DNA of 64,000 bases, taken from assembly GCA_023897205.1 (NCBI GenBank), contig JAHWDD010000003.1:1987665-2051664 (forward strand). Direction: 5' to 3'. The position numbers and the translations under genes are program-made. Below are positions 54,818-64,000 of the stretch, one piece after another. The number at the start of each line of letters is the position of its first letter. The stretch's first letter is position 1. The DNA is from Exophiala sp. HKRS030 (Eukaryota > Ascomycota > Eurotiomycetes > Chaetothyriales > Herpotrichiellaceae). The notes below the pieces were generated by a model that saw only the letters and a list, made by a program, of their open reading frames with translations, did not search any database and was not told the DNA's origin.

Positions 54818-55163
54818 CTATTGTGTCTTGACTTCGCCGTCTTGTTCGACGTGGATGTGTTCGTTGGTCTGGAGGACACCGACTTTGTCATCAGGGAACT
54901 CGACACTATTTTTACACAGTCATGGTCAGTATCTATAAATGCTAGTGAGACTGTTCAAAGAAGTCTAAAGCGTACGTGAAGCCCTTGATCAGAGTGAACT
55001 CATGCTTGATCGAGCCGCCGTCCGCCTTGGCCTTGTCCTTGGCCTTGGTCAATTCCTCGGGGGAAGCGTTTTCTTTCAGAGTGACCTGTGGAAGGCGACA
55101 CAACGGTCAGTTTTTGATGATACTTGCGCAGAGCTGCGTATGGCTTACGTTGAAGAGAGGCAT
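54818..55163 (-). CDS. I9-type proteinase B inhibitor-like protein (Pbi2-like)
   Basis: A 70-residue protein of the subtilisin-propeptide (inhibitor I9) family, like yeast Pbi2/IB2, a cytosolic or vacuolar inhibitor of proteinase B also linked to vacuole fusion. Three exons: a 15-nt first exon (55163-55149, MPLFN), 55085-54976, and 54905-54818. The assembled chain reads through VTLKENASPEELTKAKDKA, then GGSIKHEFTLIKGFT and VEFPDDKVGVLQTNEHIHVEQDGEV, matching the family along its whole length. Phases agree at both junctions (AC|T makes Thr). No signal peptide is present, as in Pbi2. No single frame reveals this gene. Confidence 0.9.
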
Positions 55164-56369
55164 GTTGATCGGTCGGTGTGTGTGTATGCGGGATTCGAGG
55201 GGCTGGTGCCTGTTGAATTTAATAAGTCGGGCGCGGATCTGGCGATAAGGTTGGTTGAGAGACAGTGTCCAGGCGAAAAACCTCAATCTATGAAGATTTG
55301 TTGTTGATGAAAAGAATCGAACGAATCTTGTTTTCCTGTAGTGGAAGATTGAGCGTGATGAAGATGAAGGAGGGATTGAGTACCATGCAGTAAGTAAGGT
55401 AGTAGGCTGGATTGATTCATGGCAATTCACAACTCATCCCACGCATGACGCAATTTACCGAGGTGGGCTTGTTTCTTCACCCACAATTCAACCTCCATGT
55501 AACGCTTCTTCGGCGTGGACCGAGAGATAACAAAGCACGAGTACTCGTACTGGTAGGTGCAAGAGATACAGTGATTGTCGACTCATTCATTACCTGTACA
55601 AATACGGAGCAAGAGGGAAATGATCTATGCTTTATTTTGTGGTTTTATTTTGATCCAAGTCTCGTCATTCTTCATCGTTGATCTCATCCTGCATGCCGCA
55701 TATCTAGATAGATCTTGACTTTTTACCCCGCCAGTCCGAGTACGAGCACGAGTACCAGACAATACGATCTATTGATAAGTACGGAAAGGAAAAATTGTCT
55801 AAAGGCACTTCGAAGAATGGGAAGCTCATCGGTCTACATATCTGACTGAGCAGCTGGCGGCATACGGCCACTGTCACACATTTCATGTCAGCAGCTCACG
55901 AGCTGCCTTCTCATGGTGAAATGGTTCGCAAAGACAAGAACTTCGGTTAGCGGGCTGAATTGTAAGCGTGATATATCTACTCCGTAGCTGCGCCCAAAGA
56001 CCCTTTTGTAAGCCTGAACTCGCCTCATCAGCCTTGTAAGGAAAAAGATTCATTAGGCCAGCAACAGGCATGCCAAAGCCTGTTCTAGGCCAGTTCGCTT
56101 CTGTTTCACACCAGCCACAGTTCAGCTCCAATGATCCTTCTGACGAACATCATCGCCACAAACCAGCAGCGAGTAGGATTGAAGTGAGCCAGGGGTTTGG
56201 TTGGATGAGATAATATTAATTATTCGGTAATAAGGAGGCAAAAATGGGAAGCGATTGCTTTTCATGTGTGTGATGCCTTGTACATAATCGAGCCTACATC
56301 GAGAACAGTGTCTGCTTGTGACAAACCCATTGTACTCTTGTTACGCACCCCCATGAAGCCCGAAGAATC
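55164..56369. other. Intergenic, no gene seen
   Basis: About 1.2 kb upstream of the inhibitor and of the HET protein (divergent). TACTCCGTA is exact at 55978-55986. Frames are short and unconvincing. Confidence 0.45.
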
Positions 56370-58952
56370 ATGACGTTCCAATTCTCTAGGCTCGTGCCTC
56401 CCGTTGCGGGCCAGCGCCAGCGCCAACGCCAACGCCGGCGCCAGGTCCAGGTCCAGGTGCAGGCATCGTCCCCATCACTGACATCTTCCTCCGCATCGAC
56501 ATCGACATCTCCACGAATTCGAGGTAGCAACAATAATTTATCCTCGACTCCCACTTCCCAATCTACGACTAATGATATATCCGTAAGCCATTTCCACGAG
56601 GTTTCTCAAATCGTGTGGTATTAACAACACCATGCACGCAGATGTCGAGTTCGGTGCCTGTGGACGGGCCTAGCACTAATGCCACCATTATAAGTCTTAC
56701 AAAAAAGTTCAGAACCCTCGGACGATTGAGCCCATGGGTGAGATCCGGGGTATGCATATTTCCTACCGTTTGCAGACTTCAAACAAGTTCCTGGAGACTG
56801 ACCGTACGTGCAGGAGCTTCGAACACCCCCTGAAGAATCCTACCTCTGCGATACCTGCCTGCGGCTGGACCTCCGAGTGGAATCTTTTTGTGTACAACCG
56901 GGAGACACCGAGTATGAAAAACAGCACAAATTCAGATATCTAGGAAGACTATCGCAGATACGAAGAAAAACACACTGTCCCTTTTGTCGGCTGATTTTAG
57001 CCATAGCAGATCGACCCTTCGACCAGAGAACTCCAAGTTTACATGCAGATGACGACCCCGTATGTTATGCACGCTGGGTGGTAGACGGGCAGGAAGATAC
57101 AGGGCCAGATCCGGACAGACCTGGAGAACATATCTTTAGACCAAAAACACGTCGCTTGTTGATATATAGCGACCCCCAAGCCTTCAAGGACGGCTACATT
57201 GTGCTTTTGGCCGACGATGCACCAAGCCGGGAGTTTTTTGGGCGTCGAATAACATCTCCGGACCTTCTGGACGCGGAGGTCCTGCGAAGATGGCTCCACG
57301 TCTGCGAGACCACTCACGGAGAGGAGTGTGAAGAATCCTTGGTGCATCCCGATCTATTAGGACAACCGAAGAATGTCTTTCGAGCCATTGATGTGAATAA
57401 CATGTGTATCGTTGCGGTACCTCAGTCCTCAAGATACGTGGCCCTGAGTTACCTATGGGGCAAGAATTTCATGCAACTTTTCACCACATCCAAAAATCTC
57501 CCAAAGTTGTCACAGCCCGGAGCACTAGAAAAAGAAAAACTCCCTCGAACAATCAAGGACACCATCAAACTCACCAAGATGCTTGGAGAGAGATATCTCT
57601 GGACCGACAGTCTAGCGCTCTTACATGATGACGGGTTTCAGTACCACGATGACTGGGTCTATGCACGAGCTACTGTGACGGTCGTTGCTGGGTCGGGGAA
57701 AGACGCCAATGCAGGCTTACCAGGCGTGAGGAAGGAATCTCGAACTTTCCACCAGAATATTGAGGAAGTCAAACCTGGCCTACGCCTGATGGTGTCGCAT
57801 CTTGCAGAGGGTAAGGGTCTCTCCTCCTTTGTTTTGCGTCTGTTACTGACCCCTGTAGATTACATATCGACCTCACAGTGGGATTCTCGGGCCTGGACAT
57901 TCCAAGAGAGAATGTTGTCGAGACGTTGCCTGTTGTTTGTGAACGGACGAATATACTACCAGTGTCGACGGACGACATTCTGCGAAGATATAGAAATGCC
58001 CAAAGGCAACGGCTGGTCACTGGACTCGATCGATATGCCAACACGGATCTTCCGAGACAGACCTTTTGTACAATTTACATCAGCAGTCGAGTTATATACA
58101 CGTCGGGAGCTCACGAACCCAGCAGACATCCTGAATGCCTTTGAAGGGGTTCAACTGGTGCTGGAAAAACGAATCGGCGCCAAAATATACTATGGTGCCC
58201 TGGAAACCATGATGGATTCATCATTAACGTGGGAATCTAATAAGAGACTGCTTCGACGGCCAGGGTTCCCCAGTTGGTCTTGGGCAGGATGGGTGGGGGA
58301 AATACAGTGGAAGTATACGGAACCTGCACGGTCATGGATCGAATGGCATGCTGATCGAGATGATGGCATTCACACTTTTCCCAGACAAGGATTCGAGCGA
58401 ACACCTCCTCCGATCGAAAGAGCTGGTAATGAACAACCCATGTCGAGCCATAATATGAGCAAGACATTCCCACTGCTACATTTCCGGACTGTCACTGCCC
58501 ATTTCACACTCACCTCTCCCGCCCTCATCCACAAGTCGGTCATTTCGCCTTTGAGAAAGCGACTTACTGGTCCCAGTGCATTGTCAACGGTGAGGCCGGC
58601 ACCCGCGGATCCTGGTCTCATTCGAGTTGGGATAGCAGACAAGAACGGATTGTGGTGCGGCACCATCGATCTCGACCTTATTTGGATGAATCGAGCCGGT
58701 CGAAGTTTTGAATTTTTGATCATGTCCAAAGTCGGCCGGTTTACTGATGACGAACTTACAATTTGGGAAGGCACATTGCCTGATGATGTCGAGGACATTT
58801 TGGCGGGGCGAAATTACGGCGTTTACAATGTCATGTTGGTGTCGAAACGAGCTGGCATCTACTACCGGGAAGGTTTGGGACGGGTACTGGCCGAGAGTCT
58901 GTCAAGGGCTCTCGAACCTGGGCCAGAATGGAAGGATATAGTACTTGGTTAG
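56370..58952 (+). CDS. HET-domain (heterokaryon incompatibility-type) protein
   Basis: HET proteins trigger programmed cell death in vegetative incompatibility or related non-self responses. Four exons are proposed (56370-56582, 56642-56737, 56814-57810, 57859-58952), giving about 799 residues with agreeing phases. The N-terminus has a Gln-Arg/Gln-Val repeat. The HET core has YVALSYLWG, LPRTIKDTIKLTKMLGERYLWTDSL, ANAGLPGVR and SRAWTFQERMLSRRCLLF after a 48-nt intron that keeps frame open if unspliced. The usual LCI.QDD segment reads LALLHDDGF and is about five residues short before the conserved Tyr, so the core is diverged. Paired Cys (CDTCLRLD, HCPFCRLI) near the N-terminus may bind metal. 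Confidence 0.8.
56409..56464 (+). repeat. Imperfect CAGCGC/CAGGTC hexamer repeat coding Gln-Arg and Gln-Val
   Basis: Degenerate six-base repeats in the first HET-protein exon encode alternating Gln-Arg then Gln-Val. Units drift from CAGCGC/CAACGC to CAGGTC, giving two homogenised blocks. Confidence 0.75.
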
Positions 58953-59648
58953 CGACGTACTGGTGTACCTTGTGTGTGAGTGTGTAGACTATGCCTCGAT
59001 ACCCGGTCAAATCCCGCCTTCTAGCATACATCAAGTGTCCTGTACTTGTCACGGTGAGAATTTTGGACAATGATCCCTGGGCGTTTAGGGTATGGTGGTC
59101 CCAGGCTATCCTCGGCAATGTGAAGCAGTCGTGATTGTGTCAACCGAGGACATTTCATCCCTCAAAAGGACTACCTTGTGGTCAAAAGATAGGTACGGAT
59201 ATGTACTCCATATCACTGCTACTATTTCAGGGCGGCTCCGGGTTAATTAGGTAATACAGTCAATCAGACTCGTCACGTGTGCTTCACGTGTCCATGTCAT
59301 TGGTTTTGGCCCCCATGTGCACGGCGTTGCATCCACCTCGTATTCATCCCGCTTTTCCAACATTCCCCAAGCTTTTCGTGATGATAAAGTGTTAACTCAA
59401 GGTTTCGGCCATGTAAATTGAGGCGCAGTCTTTGGATCTTCTTTCTCTTTTTCTTTCCTTCCATCTCACGAAAGGACAAAACCAGTGTACCGATCGCAGT
59501 CGCCAAAGATTGAATCAATGCGCGAGATGCGCTTGACCGATTGCAATCGCACACGGTGCACCTTTGGCCTTGGATACAAGAGCCTGCCGACTCAAACTGA
59601 AGAAAAAGACGCCATCCAGTAGTGTATTTCACGCAAACACCTTCATCG
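58953..59648. other. Intergenic, promoter of the membrane-protein gene
   Basis: About 700 bases with no gene. Two CACGTG boxes lie at 59274-59279 and 59285-59290. Confidence 0.5.
59274..59290. promoter_or_regulatory. Paired CACGTG boxes
   Basis: Two E-box palindromes start 11 bases apart, about one helical turn, 360-375 nt upstream of the membrane-protein ATG. The spacing suits cooperative binding by bHLH or bZIP dimers; function inferred. Confidence 0.55.
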
Positions 59649-60950
59649 ATGTCGACGTCAACGCCGATAATGTCGGGGCACCACTACGACAACGTGACGA
59701 CGATCAACTGCGTCTACTCGATCTCGGGCAATTACGGGGTGCTTCCACGGTTTCTCTACTACGTGACCCTCGTCGCCGCCATCTTCGGACGGAGTCGAGA
59801 ATGGCTCATCATCGGCGCGTTGGTCAGCGCACTGACGTACGCGGGCACGGCGGCGATCCACATGATGACCCTGGTGCGGAGTCGCACCGGCGTGTTCGAC
59901 CTGGACATCCTCGCCGTGTGGGCCGTCCTGTCCACGGGCGCGTTGGGCTACATCGGGATGATGCACTGGAGCAGTACGCTGAGGAGCAGCCGGGCGAGGG
60001 TGGTGATGCTCCTGTGGGGTGCGTTGGTCGGGGTGGGGTTGATTTTCGGGAGGGCGCTGTTGTTTGACACCCCCGTCGACGCGGGCGAGAGGGCGTGCTG
60101 GTCCAACGGCAATGGCACCGGGACCGGGAGGCTGTTGTTGACCCAGATCCTCCAACTGCAAGGGTCCGACTTCGATTGCACCTACAAATGCTTCGGGATC
60201 ACGAAACCCCTGAGACAGACGAGCGAGATCGTGGCCGTGCCGAGTCAGGTCCTGCACGGAAAGTACACCTCGCTGAGCTACATCCTGGTCGGACCCATAC
60301 AGTTCGCGGCATACGCGGCCTTGAGCGTAGACAGTGCGTCGGAACATACGCCCAGTGTTCTGTGCACGAGGCTGGTCATGAAGTATCTGCTGCGCGACGT
60401 CCCCGGGAAGCAGGCGGGGGAGTTGACGAAGGTCGTGTACAAGGCCAGCATGGAGTCGTGGTACGGCGGTTATTTTGTCTTTCTGGGCTACATTCGGCGC
60501 ATACGATGGTGTTGGGTCAAGTTCCGCTGGGCGAGCATGTTGTTGCCTTGGTTGGTGTTGAGTTTTGCCATTGACGTGCTGTGTTTGCCGTTGATGGTGG
60601 CGAATATCGTCTTGAACGAGTTGGCCCTCTTGAGTGGTGGATATCCCGTCAATGAGGCGAACATGGCCATTGGACAGTGGGGGCCGGTGGTGAGTTCGTT
60701 GCTTGTCGTGTTTGCTGCCTGTGTCAACAAGGGCCTGGAGTGGTGGGAGGAAAGGAAGGCGAGGAGAAAGGAGTCAAAAGAGAGTGGGCGTGATGAAGGA
60801 GAGGTGGCAATGGAGGAAGTCAGCGTGGTTGCCGGGAAGGGTGCAGATCGAGATGGAGATGAAGATGGCCAGGTCTGGGGGGTCGTTAAGCCGAAGATGG
60901 TGCATGTTCAGACGTTGGAGGATATGGAGGATTTGAGGAGGCCGAAGTAG
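59649..60950 (+). CDS. Multispan fungal membrane protein of unknown function
   Basis: Not a family I recognise. A single exon from the ATG at 59649 encodes about 433 residues. Hydrophobic segments occur near FLYYVTLVAAIFG, WLIIGALVSALTYAGTAAIHMM, ILAVWAVLSTGALGYIGMM, VVMLLWGALVGVGLIFGRAL, YILVGPIQFAAYAALS, WASMLLPWLVLSFAIDVLCLPLMVANIVL and WGPVVSSLLVVFAACV, so about seven helices, with a Cys pair loop (FDCTYKCFG) between helices 4 and 5. The tail is basic then acidic and cytosolic. Third positions are very G/C-rich. Lack of transporter or receptor motifs leaves the role open. Confidence 0.7.
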   Translation: MSTSTPIMSGHHYDNVTTINCVYSISGNYGVLPRFLYYVTLVAAIFGRSREWLIIGALVSALTYAGTAAIHMMTLVRSRTGVFDLDILAVWAVLSTGALGYIGMMHWSSTLRSSRARVVMLLWGALVGVGLIFGRALLFDTPVDAGERACWSNGNGTGTGRLLLTQILQLQGSDFDCTYKCFGITKPLRQTSEIVAVPSQVLHGKYTSLSYILVGPIQFAAYAALSVDSASEHTPSVLCTRLVMKYLLRDVPGKQAGELTKVVYKASMESWYGGYFVFLGYIRRIRWCWVKFRWASMLLPWLVLSFAIDVLCLPLMVANIVLNELALLSGGYPVNEANMAIGQWGPVVSSLLVVFAACVNKGLEWWEERKARRKESKESGRDEGEVAMEEVSVVAGKGADRDGDEDGQVWGVVKPKMVHVQTLEDMEDLRRPK

Positions 60951-61264
60951 AGGAAGGTAGAGGAGAGAAATGAGTAGTTTGATTCATTCTGTGTATATCA
61001 TACGAGATTTTCACATGCCGACGCCGGGACAGATGTCAGAATCAGATCCTCTGTGCCCCCTGTGCCCACTCCTCTCCATAGCTATCCTTGACCAGGGTCC
61101 GCCTAGAGCTCATAACATCACGTCTGATCCGCACATCTATTTGAACATCCTTCTTGGAAAATTTGCAACGTCGGAACTCTGCATGGTAGTCTTCAACTTC
61201 TCAATGGCATTCCTGGATGACTTATTTGAAAGGAGCGAGCCGATGCTATCGGAGACTTACCTTC
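60951..61264. other. Convergent 3' region
   Basis: About 314 bases between the membrane-protein stop and the kinase stop. Nothing further is seen. Confidence 0.45.
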
Positions 61265-62185
61265 CTAGAAGTCACCAAAGTATTTTTGACGGATATGCTC
61301 CATTGACAGTTCTAACGGCAGCGGATCCAAGAATCGATTGACCTCATTACGCCAGAAAGAGTTCTGAGGGTTGACCTGACAAGCAGTAGTGTTTTCCCAG
61401 TAAGCTGGAAACCATCCGGAAGTTTCCCAGTCAACGATCCCAACAATCTGGTCTCCTCGCACCAGTATATTGAGACTACTTAGATCACCATGCGTGAAGA
61501 CCAAGGGCCATTGCCCATTGTGGAGATCAACGAGCTTATTGACCTCGGGCTCATGTCCCGGATGGAAGCGAATGCCCTGCCGTAGATGGCTGTGAAAATC
61601 GGCAACACAGAGGAATGGCCCGAAACGTAAGGAGGAACCTGGCAGGCGACAATCGTAGAGCTTCCCACCATCAACATTTGCAATTCCTTGGCCTGGTGAA
61701 GGTGGAATGCTCCGCATTTCTCGAATCATGTCTTTGAGCTGCGAAAGGAGTGACCTCTGCGACTCCGGGCCGCGATGCACCCATCCGCTACCGAGCATGT
61801 AACCTTGGATTCTTTGCATCACGATGTATGTCTGGTCATGGTGAGTGAATGCGCAAATCACCTTGGGTACCGGGATCGACGTGTGCTTAGAAATGAAGCG
61901 CATGGCAGATTCCTCGGACAGGCTAACAAGCCGACCATATTTGATGCAGATTCGCTTGGATAGGAGGAGCACACGGCCGCTGTAAGGTCGGCAACGCCTC
62001 ACAAGCTTGACGACGGTAACGACAAGAAGTCGGTATAGAAGTCGGTCGTTGATTGGGGGTGACTGTGTCACTGGGAAGGAGAACAGAATGAGGGATTTGA
62101 GTGAATGCTACTCAGTATTTGGGTCTGGCTGAGGCGTAAAGCGTGGCCCAAACGAAGAGGCAAACACAAAGCGTACCCGGAGCAT
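61265..62185 (-). CDS. APH-family (aminoglycoside phosphotransferase-like) kinase
   Basis: A small-molecule or choline-kinase-like fungal phosphotransferase. The main exon (62062-61265) has the nucleotide-binding start SKRICIKYG, ESAMRFISKHTSIPVPKVI, the hinge YIVMQRIQG, the catalytic FTHGDLSSLNILV (HGDxxxxN) and the metal-binding IVGIVDWETSGWFPAYWE. It ends MEHIRQKYFGDF. The main frame has no good ATG at its 5' end, so a nine-base first exon (62185-62177, Met-Leu-Arg) spliced over 114 nt to an in-frame Ser is proposed; this exon is uncertain. Such proteins are numerous in filamentous fungi and mostly uncharacterised; antibiotic resistance is not implied. Confidence 0.75.
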
Positions 62186-62465
62186 CAGAGGAGTGAGAAG
62201 AAAGTGGGAAGCTGAACTACAGCCACTTTGAATCCCTCATCTTTGAGTAGGAGGAAGAGAGAGAGACGGAGTGGACAAAGTATTCAAGGATGAAAAGGCG
62301 CTGGATGGAAAGGCCGCTTCCACTTTTGGCAACTAATCCGAGGACAGTCGTTCCCTCGTGTCTCTCCCAACAATTTCCAAGAATTGCTTCATTCAATTAC
62401 TCGCGACCAAGTGTCAGTACTGCTCGTTTATGAAAGGCAAATATCTTGAAACTTGACCTCAGATC

Positions 62466-64000
62466 TCAATAGAACCGCCGCTTCTCCACCAATTTGTAAT
62501 AACGTGGACCTAAAGCAGTACGAATCCTCTTCCCGTATATCAGCAAAGGCACATACGCCATCCCAATTCCAAAGCAGAGGCATCCGACAACGATGAACAT
62601 ATTTGCCATTCCCATGTTCTTTAACCACGGACTAACTGTGAACGGCATGGCGATGCTGATCGCGTTCCTTACAAAGGTGACGCCCACGAATGCCTCAGCG
62701 GTAAGCTATACACAGTCAGTCAAGGTCAGACACATCAGGGGAAAAGGGGTTGTTGAAATGTACCTCATAGTATATGTCTATGACCATGGTGAAGGTAATA
62801 TCTCCCATGGCGCTGAAGCCAAAACCGAACAAAGCACCACCGATACTTGGATAGATCCAGTGCAGGCCCTTGACCACAGTTAGCTACCATATCACCACTT
62901 GTCGCAAACCAAAACAAATCACTTACGTGAGCTGCAGTCACCCCGAATATGATGAGACCACCACCCATGGCGAAGTAGACCGGTAGGAGGAGATGAAGTC
63001 GCATTTCAGGTTCAAATACTCCGTGATTTCTTTTGGCAAGCCAAACAACAAGTCGATCCGAGAGAATGCCTGCATAGGCGCTGCCGATGATAGTTCCTAC
63101 CAAGGGACCTAACAACAGATTCCCGAGTCCAGAGGCCGTGAATAGATAGGGCGGAGCTGAAAAGATGATAGGACTCGTGGCTGAATATAGCACCAGCCAG
63201 CAGATTGAGGAAGAGTACTGGATTGCGGTGAACAAGACGTGTGGGAGGAAGAGGACCGATACTGGGGCGATGAAAAGCCTCCACAACGATTCTGGAGTGG
63301 TGGTGACGAAGCGCATACGTTGCCAATATGTGTTCGGGGCTGGTATCTCTGCTTCTGTTATAGAAACAGCGAGGCCAGGTTCGGACTGCACATCTGTCTG
63401 GCCCTCTTTGAGATCTTGATCCTGGTCGAGGGAAGTCTTCACTCCATCCAGCTGTACTGACGATTGCAGGTCAGGTAAGCCATTGGAGACGCGGTTGTAT
63501 TTTGTCTCCTCGTAGCCAAAGAGGAAGACGATTGCGAGGATGGTCTGGGTTATGCCGAGGGTATAGTAACACCATCGCCATCCGTGAGCCGTAGCCTGAG
63601 CACCAGCGGCAACTGGGGTGAGGAAGCCGCCAGCTACAACGGCCAATTGGTAGAATGCATTGGCTCTGCCTCTTTGGTGGATGAAATATAGATCCGCAAT
63701 CTAGAGAGATTCGAGTAAGTACACTACGTCAAATGTGATTCTTAAAAAAGGGGAATAGGCCTCACTGTCATCTGGACCACTGTTTCATTGATTGCCCCAG
63801 CCCAGCCGATGATGATGGAGGTCAGAATCACCTCAGCATAACTGGTCCGTCTTGCTGTCCACCAGCATCCAGCTGCCATGACGGCGACAGATGCAATGTA
63901 TGTTGACCGTCGACCGTACTTGATGGTCAGGGGCACGAAAAGCGCACATCCAGTGGCCAACCCGGCCAAGTTTGCGGACTGCCCATGCTGAAAGGCCGTG
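62466..64000 (-). CDS. MFS drug/polyamine-type transporter, 5' end beyond the window
   Basis: A major facilitator protein whose N-terminal part lies right of the window. Visible exons are >64000-63766, 63700-62927, 62868-62764 and 62705-62466, with introns of 65, 58 and 58 nt in agreeing phase. The first visible residues (TAFQHGQSANLAGLATGCALF) and IKYGRRSTY match the end of helix 1 onward. Helices 4-5 hold DLYFIHQRGRANAFYQ, and a long Gln/Asp/Glu-rich central loop separates the halves. The final exons read GLHWIYPSIGGALFGFGFSAMGD and LTAEAFVGVTFVRNAISIAMPF, typical of the fungal DHA1-like group. Substrate is unknown. Confidence 0.85.

Noticed and set aside
59658..60347. Minus-strand frame of about 230 codons
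   Set aside because: It is antisense to the G/C-rich membrane-protein gene, with His/Arg/Pro-rich composition and no recognisable fold.
1..64000. A secondary-metabolite cluster, transposon or CRISPR-like array
   Set aside because: No polyketide or peptide synthase, transposase, long terminal repeat or regularly spaced repeat was found.

Overview
The window is a gene-dense stretch of filamentous ascomycete (Pezizomycotina) nuclear DNA. The signs are short introns (about 48-114 nt) with GTAAGT/GTATGT-type donors and yeast-like branch points, fused TRP5, a mitochondrial alternative oxidase, a UapA/UapC-type purine permease, a HET-domain protein, a DUF3425 bZIP factor and Kar9. The gene set and the frequent intergenic 9-mer TACTCCGTA suggest a eurotiomycete-like fungus; that placement is inference. 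About 28 protein genes are supported. No rRNA, tRNA, CRISPR array or transposon was recognised.

Layout. 1-6.5 kb: a 3' gene end, an isoaspartyl peptidase/asparaginase-like Ntn hydrolase, the branched-chain keto acid dehydrogenase E1 beta subunit, and a CNNM/Mam3-type membrane protein. 7-12 kb: a large coiled-coil protein of unknown function and the ERMES subunit Mdm34. 13-19 kb: a sugar permease and a uric acid/xanthine permease. 20-25 kb: a tandem pair for mitochondrial translation, the MTO1/MnmG-type tRNA modification enzyme and mitochondrial leucyl-tRNA synthetase. 26-34 kb: an F-box-like protein, a bZIP factor, a class II aldolase-family protein and a conserved unknown. 35-44 kb: acylphosphatase, alternative oxidase, Kar9 and a SAM methyltransferase. 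44-56 kb: tryptophan synthase, a DUF1989 protein, acetylornithine aminotransferase, a small secreted protein, the SDH assembly factor SDHAF4 and a 70-residue I9-type proteinase inhibitor. 56-64 kb: a HET-domain protein, a multispan membrane protein, an APH-type kinase and a 5'-truncated MFS transporter.

Working together. No biosynthetic cluster is evident, but an unusual share of genes is mitochondrial: E1 beta, Mdm34, MTO1, LeuRS, AOX, Arg8 and SDHAF4. The two amino-acid biosynthesis genes, TRP5 and ARG8, each carry TGACTCA about 80 nt upstream of their ATG, which fits general amino acid control by Gcn4/CPC1. The most unexplained signal is the 9-mer TACTCCGTA/TACGGAGTA: I count 13 exact copies, all outside coding exons, where about 0.5 would be expected by chance. 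Several genes were recoverable only by splicing short exons by eye: acylphosphatase, the I9 inhibitor, the last exon of E1 beta, and the first exons of the F-box and HET proteins. Exon borders are read from the sequence and have not been checked against transcripts.
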